Position numbers and translations under genes: made by a program. Below are positions 7,913 to 15,602 of a DNA stretch of 37,682 nt, one piece after another. The DNA comes from an uncultured Eubacteriales bacterium (GTDB lineage Bacteria; Bacillota; Clostridia; Oscillospirales; Acutalibacteraceae): the NCBI GenBank assembly GCA_900318495.1, contig ONLA01000024.1, positions 1 through 37,682 on the forward strand, given 5' to 3'. The notes below the pieces were generated by a model. That model did no database searches. It was not told the origin of the DNA and worked only from the letters and a program-made list of their open reading frames with translations. Position 1 is the stretch's first letter, and each line of letters opens with the position of its first letter.

Positions 7913-8688
7913 AAATCCATCATTCGCTGTTTGTAGTCCGGCGCTTCGTCAAACACGCAGTGGGCGTATTCGCTGCCGTACATATACAGTTCACAGCCGA
8001 GCTTTCCGGCGGTTTCGCGCGAGGCTTCGGCGGTCAGCACCTTGTCGCCCTCAACCCCGATAACAAGCACAGGGCACTTGATTTCGTCAAGCCTTGCGTA
8101 CACGTCAAAGCTTTCAATCGCCCTCGCCTGAGCAATAAACCTGTCAAGTTCGCGGCGCGTCACTCCCGAAAACATCATTCCCGTCGCCTGTGAAAGCTGT
8201 TCCGCAAGCTTTTCGGAATACAAAAGCTTTAACATTTGCCTTGCCGCTTCGGGCACGTCGCCTGCTTCGGCAAGCTCAGTCCAGCGGCGCATTACCCCAA
8301 GAGCACATTCATTGGGACGCGAAAGCGTTGACGCAAGAATCATCGAGCGGACAAGCTCAGGGTATTTTACCGCGATATACTGCGCTATCATTCCGCCCAA
8401 AGAAGCTCCGAAAAGGTCGGCGTTTTTTATATTCAGCGCGTTCATTGCAAGCGCGGTGTCGTCCGCCATATCTTCAACCGTAAAGCCGTCGGGAATATCG
8501 TCCCTGCGGTCAAACACCGTAACGGTGTAATCGTCCCTGAAGCACGCGTAGCCCGATTCTACGGCTTTTGCCGAACAGCTTATTTTTTGAATTCCCACGC
8601 CCGGAAGAATTACAAGGTTTTTTTCTCCGCCGCCGAAGCTGAAATATTCCAAAACGGTGTTGCCGGTTTTTACCGTGCCCTTTATCAT
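7894..8688 (-). CDS. Alpha/beta-fold hydrolase
   Basis: Soluble alpha/beta hydrolase of 264 aa with the nucleophile elbow GASLGG (S96), a probable acid D215 (GVEGDK) and H243 (EYAHCVF) in the right order for a catalytic triad. The oxyanion region is LVILPGVG. No signal peptide or membrane segment is seen. The family covers esterases, lipases, haloperoxidase-like and C-C bond hydrolases, so the substrate is unknown. ATG 8688 follows AAAGGATG. It has its own strong promoter and is convergent with the MBL gene, with a 19-bp overlap of coding ends and no terminator between them. Confidence 0.87.
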   Translation of the reverse strand: MIKGTVKTGNTVLEYFSFGGGEKNLVILPGVGIQKISCSAKAVESGYACFRDDYTVTVFDRRDDIPDGFTVEDMADDTALAMNALNIKNADLFGASLGGMIAQYIAVKYPELVRSMILASTLSRPNECALGVMRRWTELAEAGDVPEAARQMLKLLYSEKLAEQLSQATGMMFSGVTRRELDRFIAQARAIESFDVYARLDEIKCPVLVIGVEGDKVLTAEASRETAGKLGCELYMYGSEYAHCVFDEAPDYKQRMMDFYSSID

Positions 8689-8718
8689 AAAAAATCATCC
8701 TTTACTTTTTCTGCTACT

Positions 8719-8747
8719 ATTATATCAAAACCCAAGGCTTTTTACAA
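8719..8747 (-). promoter_or_regulatory. SigmaA-type promoter for the alpha/beta hydrolase
   Basis: On the minus strand TTGTAA (8742-8747), a 17-nt spacer ending in TGa, and TATAAT (8719-8724): consensus -10 with TGn extension, 30 nt before the ATG. Confidence 0.75.
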
Positions 8748-8768
8748 TATAATAAAATTATTAACTCA

Positions 8769-8797
8769 TTGACATAAAACACAATACGTTGTATAAT
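8769..8797 (+). promoter_or_regulatory. Perfect-consensus sigmaA promoter for the four-zinc-ribbon gene
   Basis: TTGACA (8769-8774), a 17-nt spacer and TATAAT (8792-8797), a full match at both boxes. Predicted leader is about 70 nt, ending in GGGAGGAAC before the ATG. Strong constitutive transcription is implied. Confidence 0.88.
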
Positions 8798-8875
8798 TTG
8801 TAAGGAATTATTTGCAGTACGCACAAGCTGTTGCGCTGTATTAATCTACCATAAATTTTTTGGGAGGAACATCCA

Positions 8876-9571
8876 ATGCCACATTTAGACGAACTAATCA
8901 TCGGTGTTATTGAAAAAAGGTTTCCCGTTCAGGCTCAGCACACTGATGAAATCAACAGGCTCACAAAGTCAATCGACGACGAAGAGAAGTCAATTCAGGA
9001 AAACTATCTTGAAATCGGCAGGCTTTATTATGAACAGAATCCCGACGCGTCCGAAGGGGAAATCGGCGAAGCGGTTGGCAAAATTAATGAGTCCAACAAA
9101 AAAATTAAAGCAAGCAAAATGAAGATTGGCACGCTTATGGGTTACACCTTCTGCGAAACCTGCGGCGCTCAGGTTGAGGAGGACGACCTTTACTGCAACA
9201 ACTGCGGCGCTAAGATGCCCGTTAAGGTTCTGCCCGGAATGGAGCTTTGTCCGCACTGCCACAAGGCTGTTAAAGCCGGAATCCGCTTTTGCACAAACTG
9301 CGGCAAGCCTATGCAGGAGGAGGAAAAGCCCAAGGTTAAGGAGTGCCCGAGCTGCGGCTTTACAACCGAGAATCTCGATATGATTTTCTGCGAAAAGTGT
9401 AACAGAAGACTTGTTATGGAGGGCGGCGACCCCGAGGAAGAAACCGTTGTTGAGGAAAAGCTTCCGGTACACAAGGTTTGCCCTGCCTGCGGCTTCAAGA
9501 TTTTTGACGCTGACACAATGTTCTGCGAAAAATGCAACAGAAGACTTGTTGAGGACGAAGCGGCTGAATAA
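8876..9571 (+). CDS. Protein with four zinc ribbons and an N-terminal helical region
   Basis: Unrecognised protein of 231 aa. Residues about 20-90 are charged and heptad-like, probably a helical coiled segment. Four double-CxxC zinc-ribbon units follow: C93/C96-C107/C110, C125/C128-C139/C142, C157/C160-C172/C175 and C202/C205-C217/C220. The last two are near-duplicates (CPSCGF...FCEKCNRRL and CPACGF...FCEKCNRRL). No membrane segment is seen. It may be a structural or protein-protein scaffold; no enzymatic motif is visible. ATG 8876 follows GGGAGG at 8 nt spacing. It is monocistronic with a consensus promoter and a bidirectional terminator. Confidence 0.85.
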   Translation: MPHLDELIIGVIEKRFPVQAQHTDEINRLTKSIDDEEKSIQENYLEIGRLYYEQNPDASEGEIGEAVGKINESNKKIKASKMKIGTLMGYTFCETCGAQVEEDDLYCNNCGAKMPVKVLPGMELCPHCHKAVKAGIRFCTNCGKPMQEEEKPKVKECPSCGFTTENLDMIFCEKCNRRLVMEGGDPEEETVVEEKLPVHKVCPACGFKIFDADTMFCEKCNRRLVEDEAAE

Positions 9572-9578
9572 CCGTTAA

Positions 9579-9597
9579 TACTAATACCTAATAAAAA
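9579..9597 (+). repeat. Fragment of the dispersed 96-bp element (copy E)
   Basis: TACTAATACCTAATAAAAA matches positions 3-21 of the element and starts 7 nt after a stop codon, between convergent genes. The rest of the element is absent and the terminator follows at once. Confidence 0.7.
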
Positions 9598-9606
9598 CCT
9601 AAAATT

Positions 9607-9653
9607 AAAAGGCATACACACGTCAAACGGTTGAGTGTGTATGCCTTTTTTGC
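9607..9653. terminator. Bidirectional terminator between the zinc-ribbon and CAP genes
   Basis: An 11-bp stem GGCATACACAC/GTGTGTATGCC (9611-9621 with 9635-9645) is flanked by AAAA on the left and TTTTTT on the right, so it can stop transcription from both convergent genes. Confidence 0.92.
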
Positions 9654-9659
9654 GGCGTA

Positions 9660-10364
9660 TCAGCCGGTAAAGAATTGTGTCCAGTACAGCGTAGAACCGC
9701 TTTTAAAGCAGCCTGTGCCGATTTTTGTAAAGGATGACGACAGAATATTTTTTCTGTGTCCTTCCGAATTCATCCATCCTGCCACAACCTGTTCGGGCGT
9801 TTGGTAGCCGTAGGCTATATTTTCGCCTGCCGAGCGGTAGGCAACGCCCGTGTCGTCGGCGGCGGTGAAGCAGGAGCGTCCGTCAGGTCTGGTATGCGAA
9901 AAGGAGAGTGTTATTTCCTTTGCCCTTACGCGCGCGACCGCGCAGGCTCCTTCGCCGCGCTGCAGCGCCGCAAGTCCGTATTTTGCCCTCTGAACGTTCA
10001 CAAGGCGTATAACTTCATTTTCATATGCTTCATTATACCCGGCGTCCGTCTCAGCCGCAGGCGGTGTGACAGCCGTGTTTTCCTGATTGCCGGTTCCTGG
10101 CTTTTGACCGTCGGGAACCTTCGGATTATCCACGCCGCAATTTGCGCCGGGGCAGACACTCGCCGCCTTGTCAATAAGCTCGCTTAGACTGCAGCCGTTT
10201 TGTGCGCAAAGCTGTTCGATTGCCGTCTTAACGCCGGAGCATCCGCCTTGATCACAATAAACCACCCTGACCTGTGCTGTCGCCGCGGCGGCAGGCAAAG
10301 CAGAAGCAAAAACCATTGTAAGAGCGGCTGCTGCCGCGGAAAGCTTCTTTAAAATGTGTTTCAT
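9660..10364 (-). CDS. Secreted CAP (SCP/YkwD-like) domain protein
   Basis: Exported protein of 234 aa. Residues 1-28 form a signal peptide (KK, a hydrophobic stretch, then ALPAAAATA). Residues 36-77 hold six cysteines (C37, C42, C53, C58, C71, C76) that may form disulfides. A linker rich in P, T and G leads to the CAP domain (about 113-234) with LVNVQRAKYGL, SFSHTRPDG, AGENIAYGY and GWMNSEGHRKNIL, the YkwD/SafA-like bacterial subgroup. His and Glu of the putative CAP cavity are present (H157, E181, H203). Function of bacterial CAP proteins is mostly unknown; a cell-surface or spore-coat-like role is possible. ATG 10364 follows GGAAGGGAG. Confidence 0.9.
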   Translation of the reverse strand: MKHILKKLSAAAAALTMVFASALPAAAATAQVRVVYCDQGGCSGVKTAIEQLCAQNGCSLSELIDKAASVCPGANCGVDNPKVPDGQKPGTGNQENTAVTPPAAETDAGYNEAYENEVIRLVNVQRAKYGLAALQRGEGACAVARVRAKEITLSFSHTRPDGRSCFTAADDTGVAYRSAGENIAYGYQTPEQVVAGWMNSEGHRKNILSSSFTKIGTGCFKSGSTLYWTQFFTG

Positions 10365-10425
10365 TATAAAACTCCCTTCCAAAATATAGCCTTTGGCAAA
10401 ATCATTAGCTTTTTTCGCCGTTATT

Positions 10426-10454
10426 ATATTACTATTATTCGCGCGGTTTTTCAA
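10426..10454 (-). promoter_or_regulatory. Candidate promoter for the CAP gene
   Basis: On the minus strand TTGAAA (10449-10454), 17 nt and TAATAT (10426-10431). A TATAAT lies a few bases downstream at non-ideal spacing, so the exact -10 is uncertain. Confidence 0.4.
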
Positions 10455-10479
10455 CACACAAATAGTGGAAGCAGAGACA

Positions 10480-10512
10480 CAAAAAGGCAGCGCCGCAATT
10501 ACGGCACTGCCT
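10480..10512 (-). terminator. Terminator after the Pro/Thr-rich membrane protein gene
   Basis: A stem AGGCAG-GCCG/CGGC-CTGCCT (10485-10495 with 10502-10512, one mismatch) is followed on the minus strand by TTTTTGTG. It lies about 50 nt past the stop at 10564. Confidence 0.85.
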
Positions 10513-10563
10513 GATTTTGTGTTATTGATTTTGTAATATCAATCGGTTTGCGTGCGTCTTAGC

Positions 10564-11637
10564 TTATCTGCGTCTGCGCTTGCTTTTTTTGTCTTTTAAA
10601 GCGTAAGCGATAATAAGCATAGTTGTAACCACAATGATAAGAACAATTCCGATTGCGGACAGAACTTCGGGAGAAATCTTTGAGCTGTTGACCTTGGTCT
10701 GGGTTGCAAGGTTCGCGCTGCTGTTTCCTGCAAGATTCTGAGCGTCGCCGTAATTTGCCTTGTTGGCGAATTCTCTTGCTTCGGGAGTTGAGTACTCTCC
10801 GTAAGGATCTGTTGTCGGGTGCATTGCGTCGGTCTTGCCTTCGGTTACCGCACCGGTTGTCGCTCCGCCTGTTGTGCCCATTGCCGTTGTAGCCTCCGCC
10901 GTGCTTAACGGTGTGGTGCTTTCGGCCGGTACTGTGCTTGAAGGAGCCGTGCTATCTGTAGGCTCTGCAGTTACCGGAGCAGTTGTGGGCTCGGTAGTCG
11001 GTTCAACCGTTGTGGGCGCCTCTGTTGTGGGCGCGGCGGTTGTTGGCGGCGTTGTCGGACGCGGAGCCGTTGTGGGCGGCGTCGTCGGACGCGGAACAGT
11101 TGTGGGTACCGCCGTTGTATGCGGAACTGTGGTCGCAGGCACGGTTGTCATAGCAGGTTCGGTAGTTACAGGAACTGTTGTAGGTTCAACCGTTGTCGGC
11201 GGCGCTGTAGTTGCCACGGGATTTGTTGCTCTCGGAGCTGTAGTAGCAGGAACAGTTGTGGGCTGTGTGGCAGCTCTGTTTGAAGAATTTCTGTTAGAGC
11301 GTGCCGCTGTTGAAGCAGCCGGATGACTGTTGCTTTCAATATAATAGCTCAGCGACCTGTTATACGGCAAAGCGCCGTTGCTTCCTCCTGTGCCTGTACC
11401 TGCAACTGTCGTGAGTCCCGTAACGGGGTCAGTGCTGCTGCCAAGCAGAGGATTATAAAAAGGTGACTGGCTGCTGTTGTTTGATTTTTGAACTACATCC
11501 GGAGGCACATACTGATCGCCGACATTGATACATGAAGTGGTAATGATAATACCTACAACAATCACAGGGATCAATATCATCATAATGATGTACATTGACT
11601 TTTGAATCCTGCTATATACCAATTCGTATTTATTCAC
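10564..11637 (-). CDS. Mucin-like Pro/Thr-rich protein with N- and C-terminal membrane segments
   Basis: Unrecognised protein of 357 aa. Residues about 15-38 form a hydrophobic helix (signal anchor), and about 324-347 form a second one followed by a basic tail ending RRRR. The middle (about 118-275) is low complexity built on TTVP, TTAP, PTTPPTTA and EPTT units, as in glycosylated stalks of surface proteins. A small N-terminal segment and a juxtamembrane segment rich in N, Q and S flank it. With helices at both ends, the stalk probably loops outside the membrane; topology is inferred. No catalytic motif is seen. GTG 11637 follows GGGAGG at good spacing. It has its own promoter and terminator. 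Confidence 0.8.
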   Translation of the reverse strand: MNKYELVYSRIQKSMYIIMMILIPVIVVGIIITTSCINVGDQYVPPDVVQKSNNSSQSPFYNPLLGSSTDPVTGLTTVAGTGTGGSNGALPYNRSLSYYIESNSHPAASTAARSNRNSSNRAATQPTTVPATTAPRATNPVATTAPPTTVEPTTVPVTTEPAMTTVPATTVPHTTAVPTTVPRPTTPPTTAPRPTTPPTTAAPTTEAPTTVEPTTEPTTAPVTAEPTDSTAPSSTVPAESTTPLSTAEATTAMGTTGGATTGAVTEGKTDAMHPTTDPYGEYSTPEAREFANKANYGDAQNLAGNSSANLATQTKVNSSKISPEVLSAIGIVLIIVVTTMLIIAYALKDKKSKRRRR

Positions 11638-11745
11638 GTATCTACCTCCCTTTCCACAGACTTTCGCGGTTAAATGAAATTTATCGCGAAGCGGAACGGT
11701 TACCTTACAAGCGCAAAAAGGCGCTAAGGGTAAATGTCCTTTTAT

Positions 11746-11774
11746 ATGATACCATAAAGGTTACATAATTGCAA
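11746..11774 (-). promoter_or_regulatory. Promoter for the Pro/Thr-rich protein gene
   Basis: On the minus strand TTGCAA (11769-11774), 17 nt ending in TGg, and TATCAT (11746-11751). The leader of about 100 nt carries a small hairpin. Confidence 0.65.
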
Positions 11775-11944
11775 GAATTTCTTCAAAAATATTTTTAACG
11801 GCAAAAACAATTTAAGCAATATGTATAAATAATTGCTTTTTCTTGCGATATTTTTATTGATTTTTAGGCTTTTGCTGAACATCAAAGCTCTGAAATTCTG
11901 TATTCAAACAGTTTTCAGCTGCTTTGCTAAACGGAAACAATATT

Positions 11945-11973
11945 ATTTTACTTCATTACAGGCAATATGTCAA
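11945..11973 (-). promoter_or_regulatory. Strong upstream promoter (TTGACA-17-TAAAAT)
   Basis: On the minus strand TTGACA (11968-11973), a 17-nt spacer and TAAAAT (11945-11950). The next recognised gene start is about 300 nt away, so this promoter drives a long leader, a small RNA or a tiny gene. Confidence 0.65.
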
Positions 11974-12047
11974 CACTTATTTTTCTAAATCAGAAAATTT
12001 ATTGACAGGGCGCATAATTTAAGGCTAACTTTACGCGCGCTGAACAT

Positions 12048-12578
12048 TTACCTGTATTTTATTGGTATTGTAATTCCGGCAATTGCCATAATCACAATTA
12101 ACACAACGATTAAAATCGTACCGATTAGTGATAAAATCAGGACTGCTCTCGCATAGTTTTTGAGCGACTGCTTTGTTGAGGAGCTGAACGCCCATACAAA
12201 AAGCATAATCAGATTTACAAGCGGAAGAACCGAAAGGAAAAATACACCAATCCAGCCGCCTATGGTAACAGGCTCGTTGTTCGTGCTTTGCATATTATAA
12301 TAATTTGCCGAAGGCTGGGGAGGCGTATAGTATTCCGGCTGATTTAAGTTCTGAGGCGGTGTGTTATACTGCTGCCGGTTATCATAGCCGCCGGAGACTG
12401 TGGTTGTTTTTTCATCAAAAAAATCGTTTCCCTGATTATACGGATTGCTTTCGCGGTTCAAAACACTTGTTTCCGCCTCGCCTGTATTGTCGGCGTAAGA
12501 ACGCGCGACAGCGTTTCCGCATTTTGTGCAGTAATTAACATTATCGGGAAGGCTTGCTCCGCAATGTGAACATTTCAT
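12048..12578 (-). CDS. Zinc-ribbon protein with C-terminal membrane helices
   Basis: Unrecognised protein of 176 aa. The N-terminus is a single zinc ribbon, CSHCG...YCTKCG (C3, C6, C17, C20). Residues about 25-100 are polar and disordered, rich in N, Q, Y and P. Two hydrophobic helices follow (about 105-132 and 145-170). This zinc-ribbon-plus-membrane layout is common in Firmicutes proteins of unknown function. ATG 12578 follows AAGGAGG at 8 nt. It is transcribed from its own consensus promoter just behind the ftsZ terminator, so it is not part of the dcw operon. It shares zinc-ribbon style and promoter strength with the gene at 8876, but no homology beyond that is visible. Confidence 0.82.
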   Translation of the reverse strand: MKCSHCGASLPDNVNYCTKCGNAVARSYADNTGEAETSVLNRESNPYNQGNDFFDEKTTTVSGGYDNRQQYNTPPQNLNQPEYYTPPQPSANYYNMQSTNNEPVTIGGWIGVFFLSVLPLVNLIMLFVWAFSSSTKQSLKNYARAVLILSLIGTILIVVLIVIMAIAGITIPIKYR

Positions 12579-12604
12579 AAAATATTACCTCCTTATTTTT
12601 TATT

Positions 12605-12633
12605 ATTATACAATTTTATTGATGATTTGTCAA
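12605..12633 (-). promoter_or_regulatory. Perfect-consensus sigmaA promoter for the zinc-ribbon membrane gene
   Basis: On the minus strand TTGACA (12628-12633), a 17-nt spacer and TATAAT (12605-12610), 27 nt before the ATG. It starts right after the ftsZ terminator tail. Confidence 0.88.
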
Positions 12634-12639
12634 TAATCT

Positions 12640-12678
12640 CAAAATAATAAAACTCCCGAAGCAAAAGCAACGGGAGTT
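12640..12678 (-). terminator. Terminator of the dcw operon after ftsZ
   Basis: An 8-bp stem AACTCCCG/CGGGAGTT (12651-12658 with 12671-12678) is followed on the minus strand by TTATTATTTT. It lies 13 nt past the ftsZ stop. Confidence 0.88.
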
Positions 12679-12690
12679 AAAAGCGGTTGA

Positions 12691-13794
12691 TTATTTATTA
12701 AAGATTGACATAATGTCGTAGAATGTATCGTCCTCGTCGTCGGTTGTGTCCTTTGTAGCCTTTGAAGGCGCGGACTTTTTCGGCTCGGGAGTATCAACAA
12801 TAACATTATCGGTGGGCTTGGGTCTTGAGGCTTCAACGCCTGTGCCAAAGCCGGTAGCGATAACTGTTACGCTCATCTGGTCGTCCATTTTATCGTCGAT
12901 AACGGCACCCCAAATAATGTTGGCGTCTTCGGACACCTTGTCCTTAATCATAGTTGAGGCGGCGTCGATATCGTCAAGGCTTACGTCGGAGGAAGCTGTG
13001 ATGTTGATGATAAGACCCTTAGCGCCGTCGATTGAGGTTTCAAGCAGCGGACTTGAAATTGCCATATCAGCCGCAATTGTAGCCTTGTCCTTGCCGGTAG
13101 CGCTGCCCATACCCATATGAGCGTAGCCTGCGTCCTTCATAACCGAGGTAACGTCGGCAAAGTCGAGGTTTACAAGACCGGGAAGCAGGATGAGGTCGGA
13201 AATACTCTGAACACCCTGTCTTAAAACATCATCAGCGATGGCGAAAGCGTTCTGGAGAGTGATGCTGGTGTCGGAAACATATTTGAGTCTTTCGTTGGGA
13301 ACGATAATAAGCGAATCAACGCAAGCCGAAAGCTCGGCGATGCCCTGCTCAGCCTGAGTCATTCTTCTTTTACCCTCGAAGGCAAACGGCTTTGTAACTA
13401 CGCCTACTGTGAGAATACCCATATCCTTGGCAATTTTGGCAACAACGGGAGCCGCGCCGGTACCTGTTCCGCCGCCCATACCTGCGGTTACAAATACCAT
13501 ATCTGTGTCCTTGAGCAAAGCTGCGATTTCGTCCTTGCTTTCCTCAGCCGCGCTCTGACCGATTGAAGGCATCGAGCCCGCGCCCTTGCCGCGCGTAAGC
13601 TTTTCGCCGATTTGAATTTTTTGCGAAGCCTTTGAAAGTCTTAATACGTGTTCATCGGTATTGATTGCGATAAACTCAACGTTCTTAACCTCCATCGCAA
13701 CCATACGGTTAACAGCGTTTCCGCCGCCGCCGCCAACGCCGATTACTTTAATTTTTGGCATATACTCATTTTCCAATTCCAGTTCAAAAGCCAT
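12691..13794 (-). CDS. ftsZ: Cell division protein FtsZ
   Basis: Tubulin-like GTPase of 367 aa that polymerises into the division ring. Near the N-terminus [16 protein letters not shown] forms the first nucleotide loop, then the tubulin signature [13 protein letters not shown], and the T7 loop [11 protein letters not shown] with the catalytic acidic residue. A short variable linker rich in P, K and S ends in a C-terminal conserved peptide ([13 protein letters not shown]) that would bind membrane anchors. ftsA, usually next door, is absent here, so the anchor is encoded elsewhere or is SepF. ATG 13794 has AAGGAGG upstream. It is the last gene of the dcw run, 216 bp after ftsQ with its own promoter. 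Confidence 0.97.
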   Translation of the reverse strand: MAFELELENEYMPKIKVIGVGGGGGNAVNRMVAMEVKNVEFIAINTDEHVLRLSKASQKIQIGEKLTRGKGAGSMPSIGQSAAEESKDEIAALLKDTDMVFVTAGMGGGTGTGAAPVVAKIAKDMGILTVGVVTKPFAFEGKRRMTQAEQGIAELSACVDSLIIVPNERLKYVSDTSITLQNAFAIADDVLRQGVQSISDLILLPGLVNLDFADVTSVMKDAGYAHMGMGSATGKDKATIAADMAISSPLLETSIDGAKGLIINITASSDVSLDDIDAASTMIKDKVSEDANIIWGAVIDDKMDDQMSVTVIATGFGTGVEASRPKPTDNVIVDTPEPKKSAPSKATKDTTDDEDDTFYDIMSIFNK

Positions 13795-13914
13795 TTTTCT
13801 TCCTCCTTAATTCTGAAAAGAATCTATTTAAATACTTAGTTACATATAATACAAATTATACTTAAGTAATCGCGGCAAAGCCGCAAAGCGTGAATTAATC
13901 ACAGGTTATTTAAT

Positions 13915-13943
13915 ATAGTATCACACTTTTAAAAAAATATCAA
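13915..13943 (-). promoter_or_regulatory. Promoter of ftsZ
   Basis: On the minus strand TTGATA (13938-13943), a 17-nt spacer and TACTAT (13915-13920). The leader of about 115 nt contains a GCGGC/GCCGC hairpin near 13871-13885. A dedicated ftsZ promoter is common. Confidence 0.6.
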
Positions 13944-14010
13944 TGGTTTTGCGAGTTTTTTACTCACATTTTTATTGTTTGCGGATTTGCCGGAATTATT
14001 TGCACGGTTT

Positions 14011-15543
14011 TTACCACTGTCCCCCGGAGTACGCGTCGTATCCGGCGTTCCAGTTGTAGTCGGCTCCGGCGCTGTAATCATAGCCTGTGCCGCCGTTGTC
14101 ATAGGCATTGCCGCCTGCGCTGTAATCGTAGCCTGTGCCGCCGTTGTCGTAGGCGCTGCCGCCTGCGCTGTAGTCGTAGCCCGTGCCTCCGTTGTCATAG
14201 GCGCTGCCGCCTGCGCTGTAATCGCCGCCCGTGCCGTTGTCGTAAGCGTTGCCGCCTGCGCTGTAATCATCGCCTGTGCCGTTGTTATAGGCGTTGCCGT
14301 TTTGGTCAAGCGTAGTTTCCTGCGTCGCTTCGGACGGATTGGTTGTTGCCGGCACGGTTGTGGGCGGTTCGGTGTCGGCAGGCTTATAGTGCGACATCTT
14401 GTTTTTAGCGCAGGTTGAAACGTCAAGCGTACCGTAAATAGCGCCGGTTTTGTTCGGATCGAGCTTTTCGTTGATTATTTTCATTGCGGTGCGGATTTTA
14501 TAGTTTAAATCCTCGGGAAGTCCGAGCTTAACCGTGATGTGGTTATCGTAATTAAAGGTGATTTCGTTTAAATTTTTAATATCGAGCGCCGTCACCTTGT
14601 CTACACCGTTTTCCGAAAGGCTGCTTGCCACGGTTTCGAGAATATCGGAAACATTGTTGTCGGAAAAAGTAAGATAGCTTCCCGGCTCCTTGTTTTCAAC
14701 CTCGGAGCACACAAGCTCTGTAAGCCCTTTGGCGTTTTGCGCGGTTCTTTCAAGGATTCTGCCCTTGGAGCTGATTATCAAAAACTCGCTGCCGTCCTTG
14801 ACCGCGTAGCTCGGAACGGCGTTTGTAATTTTGATTGTTACGGTGTCGGGGATAGCCACGCCGATTTCCGCCTTTTCCACATAAGGCAGTTTTTCGCTGA
14901 TTTTATCGGGGGTGCTGTTGAGCGCCGCTATAAAAATGTTTTGCTGAAGGCTGACGTTTGAAAAACCGATTATCTGGTTGTCATAGTAATATTCATCGCC
15001 TTCAATGTCGATTTTTTCGGTTTTAAACAGAACCGTAAGGCTTAAAATTACTCCGATAACTATAACGGCAAGGAAAATTGACGCGGTAATAATAATTCTG
15101 CGCTTGCGCACCTGCTTGCTTGTCATCGGTTTTTTGTTGCGCTTGATAACCTCGCGCTCCTGCTTGCGGATGATTTTGAGCCGCTTTTTCTGGCGCTGCT
15201 TTTCGGCGTACTCATCTATGTAATAGCCGTCCTCAAAATCCTGCGGCTTGAGGTTTCGGATACGCTCCTCGCTTTCGCGCATGAACTTTTCCTCACGGCT
15301 GATGTTTTCGTAATTTGAAGCCTTTCCGGAATTGACCGCTTCTTCAATTTTGCTGACGCTTTTCTTTGGCTTGGTCTTTTCCTTCTTAGTCTTTTCTTTC
15401 TTTGTTTTTCCCTTTTGGGACTTTTCCTTTTTGGCGCTTTCCTTTTTCTGCTTATTCTTGTTTTTATGATACTGCTGAGCCTGCTTTGCCGCTTCCTTTC
15501 TGCGTTTGGCAAGCTCTTTTTTCTCCTTTGAATCCAAAGCCAC
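14011..15543 (-). CDS. ftsQ: Cell division protein FtsQ/DivIB with a Lys-rich head and a Gly/Tyr-rich repeat tail
   Basis: Bitopic divisome protein of 510 aa, about twice the usual length. Residues 1-150 are cytoplasmic and extremely Lys-rich. Residues 150-173 form the membrane helix. About 174-243 form the POTRA domain (FKTEKIDIEGDEYY...), followed by the FtsQ/beta domain to about 380. The extra C-terminus has a P/T linker (PPTTVPATTNP) and five units of about 15-16 residues like AYDNGGTGYDYSAGG (417-491). GTG 15543 is chosen because AAGGAGGG sits 7 nt upstream; the 31 extra residues of the open frame run into the end of murA. It follows murA by 59 bp. Confidence 0.93.
   Translation of the reverse strand: MALDSKEKKELAKRRKEAAKQAQQYHKNKNKQKKESAKKEKSQKGKTKKEKTKKEKTKPKKSVSKIEEAVNSGKASNYENISREEKFMRESEERIRNLKPQDFEDGYYIDEYAEKQRQKKRLKIIRKQEREVIKRNKKPMTSKQVRKRRIIITASIFLAVIVIGVILSLTVLFKTEKIDIEGDEYYYDNQIIGFSNVSLQQNIFIAALNSTPDKISEKLPYVEKAEIGVAIPDTVTIKITNAVPSYAVKDGSEFLIISSKGRILERTAQNAKGLTELVCSEVENKEPGSYLTFSDNNVSDILETVASSLSENGVDKVTALDIKNLNEITFNYDNHITVKLGLPEDLNYKIRTAMKIINEKLDPNKTGAIYGTLDVSTCAKNKMSHYKPADTEPPTTVPATTNPSEATQETTLDQNGNAYNNGTGDDYSAGGNAYDNGTGGDYSAGGSAYDNGGTGYDYSAGGSAYDNGGTGYDYSAGGNAYDNGGTGYDYSAGADYNWNAGYDAYSGGQW
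14071..14295 (-). repeat. Tandem coding repeat in the ftsQ tail
   Basis: Five units of 45 or 48 bp encode the Gly/Asn/Tyr/Asp-rich tail. The third to fifth units are nearly identical in protein sequence and the first two lack one Gly, which suggests recent expansion by slippage or unequal exchange. Confidence 0.9.
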
Positions 15544-15602
15544 GGTCAACCCTCCTTTCTTCTTAACTTCCCTTATTTTTACAGTTTTATTATATTTTTT
15601 TA

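Larger units (their letters stand above)
11638..12047. other. Intergenic region with two promoters and a leader hairpin
   Basis: AT-rich gap of about 410 bp. On the minus strand it holds two promoter candidates (11945-11973 and 11746-11774). Just after the upstream promoter is a long interrupted hairpin (CAAAGC-CTGAAA-CTGT paired with ACAG-TTTCAG-GCTTTG, 11883-11926). A possible 46-codon basic/hydrophobic frame (11742-11882) starts with ATG right behind it and has no clear ribosome binding site. A second small hairpin (GCGC/GCGC) lies at about 11710-11725. Confidence 0.4.

Noticed and set aside
10835-11326. Plus-strand open frame with Val/Gly repeats opposite the Pro/Thr-rich gene
   Set aside because: It is the antisense shadow of the ACC/CCG-type repeats; it has no ribosome binding site and the minus-strand gene has promoter, RBS, membrane helices and terminator.
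12002-12024. Plus-strand TTGACA as a promoter
   Set aside because: No TATAAT-like box at 16-18 nt, and it points into the 3' end of a minus-strand gene.
14071-14295. CRISPR-like or minisatellite noncoding array
   Set aside because: The units are in frame with ftsQ and encode a regular Gly/Tyr repeat, so it is a coding tandem repeat.
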